Shown: positions 6,553-6,777 of the stretch, one piece after another
How the letters are laid out: each line of letters opens with the position of its first letter
Numbering within the stretch: the first letter of the stretch is position 1
Source of the DNA: Methylocapsa sp.
Lineage (GTDB): Bacteria > Pseudomonadota > Alphaproteobacteria > Rhizobiales > Beijerinckiaceae
Assembly: GCA_003162995.1 (NCBI GenBank)
Contig: PLUZ01000427.1
Location: forward strand, 4,637-11,413
Length of the DNA: 6,777 nt
Reading direction: 5' to 3'
Notes under the pieces: generated by a model
Seen by the model: only the letters and a program-made list of their open reading frames with translations
Told to the model about the DNA's origin: nothing
Database searches by the model: none
Made by a program: the position numbers and the translations under genes

Positions 6553-6777
6553 CTAGTCGAGCGGGCGCTCCCATTCGAGAAACTGGATTTGATCGAATGT
6601 CCGGCGCGGTTCGCCGAGGAACAGCACGAGCCGCAGGCCATCGGTCACATATGGGTCGCCGGTTAGATTCACGCGCGGATTGGGCATGGATGATTCACCC
6701 GCGCCGCGAACAAAGCCGAAGCGCGAAACGGCACCGGTCATAATCATGTCCTGAAGCAGATAGAAGCGATCCTGATC
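6553..6777 (-). CDS. C-terminal end of an unrecognised protein (5' end outside window)
   Basis: The frame is open from the window edge to TAG at 6555-6553, giving 74 residues of C-terminus, from DQDRFYLLQD to FLEWERPLD. Third codon positions are strongly GC-rich (many CGC, GGC, CTC, CTG), like the neighbouring genes, which supports real coding. The ATG at 6747 is probably internal because the frame stays open and protein-like upstream of it. The segment NPRVNLTGDPYVTDGLRLVLFLG looks like alternating beta strands ending a globular domain. There is no membrane segment. I do not recognise the family. It is transcribed towards the lipase gene with a 232-base gap, so shared function is possible but not shown. 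Confidence 0.65.
   Translation of the reverse strand, partial: DQDRFYLLQDMIMTGAVSRFGFVRGAGESSMPNPRVNLTGDPYVTDGLRLVLFLGEPRRTFDQIQFLEWERPLD

Noticed and set aside
6339..6743. 134-residue plus-strand open frame at the right end
   Set aside because: It overlaps the antisense of the better-supported minus-strand coding end at 6553-6777, is rich in Arg, Ser and His without motifs, and has no ribosome binding site that I can see.

Overview
The window is chromosomal-looking DNA from a GC-rich proteobacterium. Alphaproteobacteria, and probably the Hyphomicrobiales (Rhizobiales), fit best. The reasons are GC-rich third codon positions, the pairing of a two-domain glycosyltransferase with a long GH130 protein that I associate with this group, and an alphaproteobacterial-looking Tex. 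The lineage is inferred from protein resemblance only, with no marker gene to confirm it. I see no RNA genes, CRISPR arrays, insertion sequences or phage genes.

Plus-strand block, 1-2397: the 3' part of a large glycosyltransferase gene (only its helical, six-hairpin-glycosidase-like C-terminal domain is inside the window) runs directly into a GH130 mannoside phosphorylase/mannosidase-family gene. The two reading frames overlap or nearly abut, so they are very likely co-transcribed. The pair suggests making and trimming or recycling a manno-oligosaccharide or related beta-mannoside.

Minus-strand block, 6777-2649: the C-terminal end of an unrecognised protein (6777-6553), a 232-base spacer with several short palindromes, a lipase related to the zinc-binding Geobacillus/Staphylococcus family I.5 lipases (6320-5118), a 147-base spacer with a long imperfect inverted repeat, then tex (4970-2649). 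The tex and GH130 genes converge on a 251-base gap holding a strong GC hairpin just past the tex stop.

The most noteworthy point is the lipase start. The first ordinary start codon in frame (TTG at 6287) would cut off the HG oxyanion-hole strand. The frame continues upstream through that conserved motif to a CTG at 6320, preceded by a good GGGAG ribosome binding site, and is closed by a stop at 6345. A CTG start, or an undetected frameshift, is therefore likely. The protein has all four zinc ligands and the catalytic triad but no signal peptide. I found no convincing new multi-gene system; the remaining findings are start-site, structure and regulation questions.
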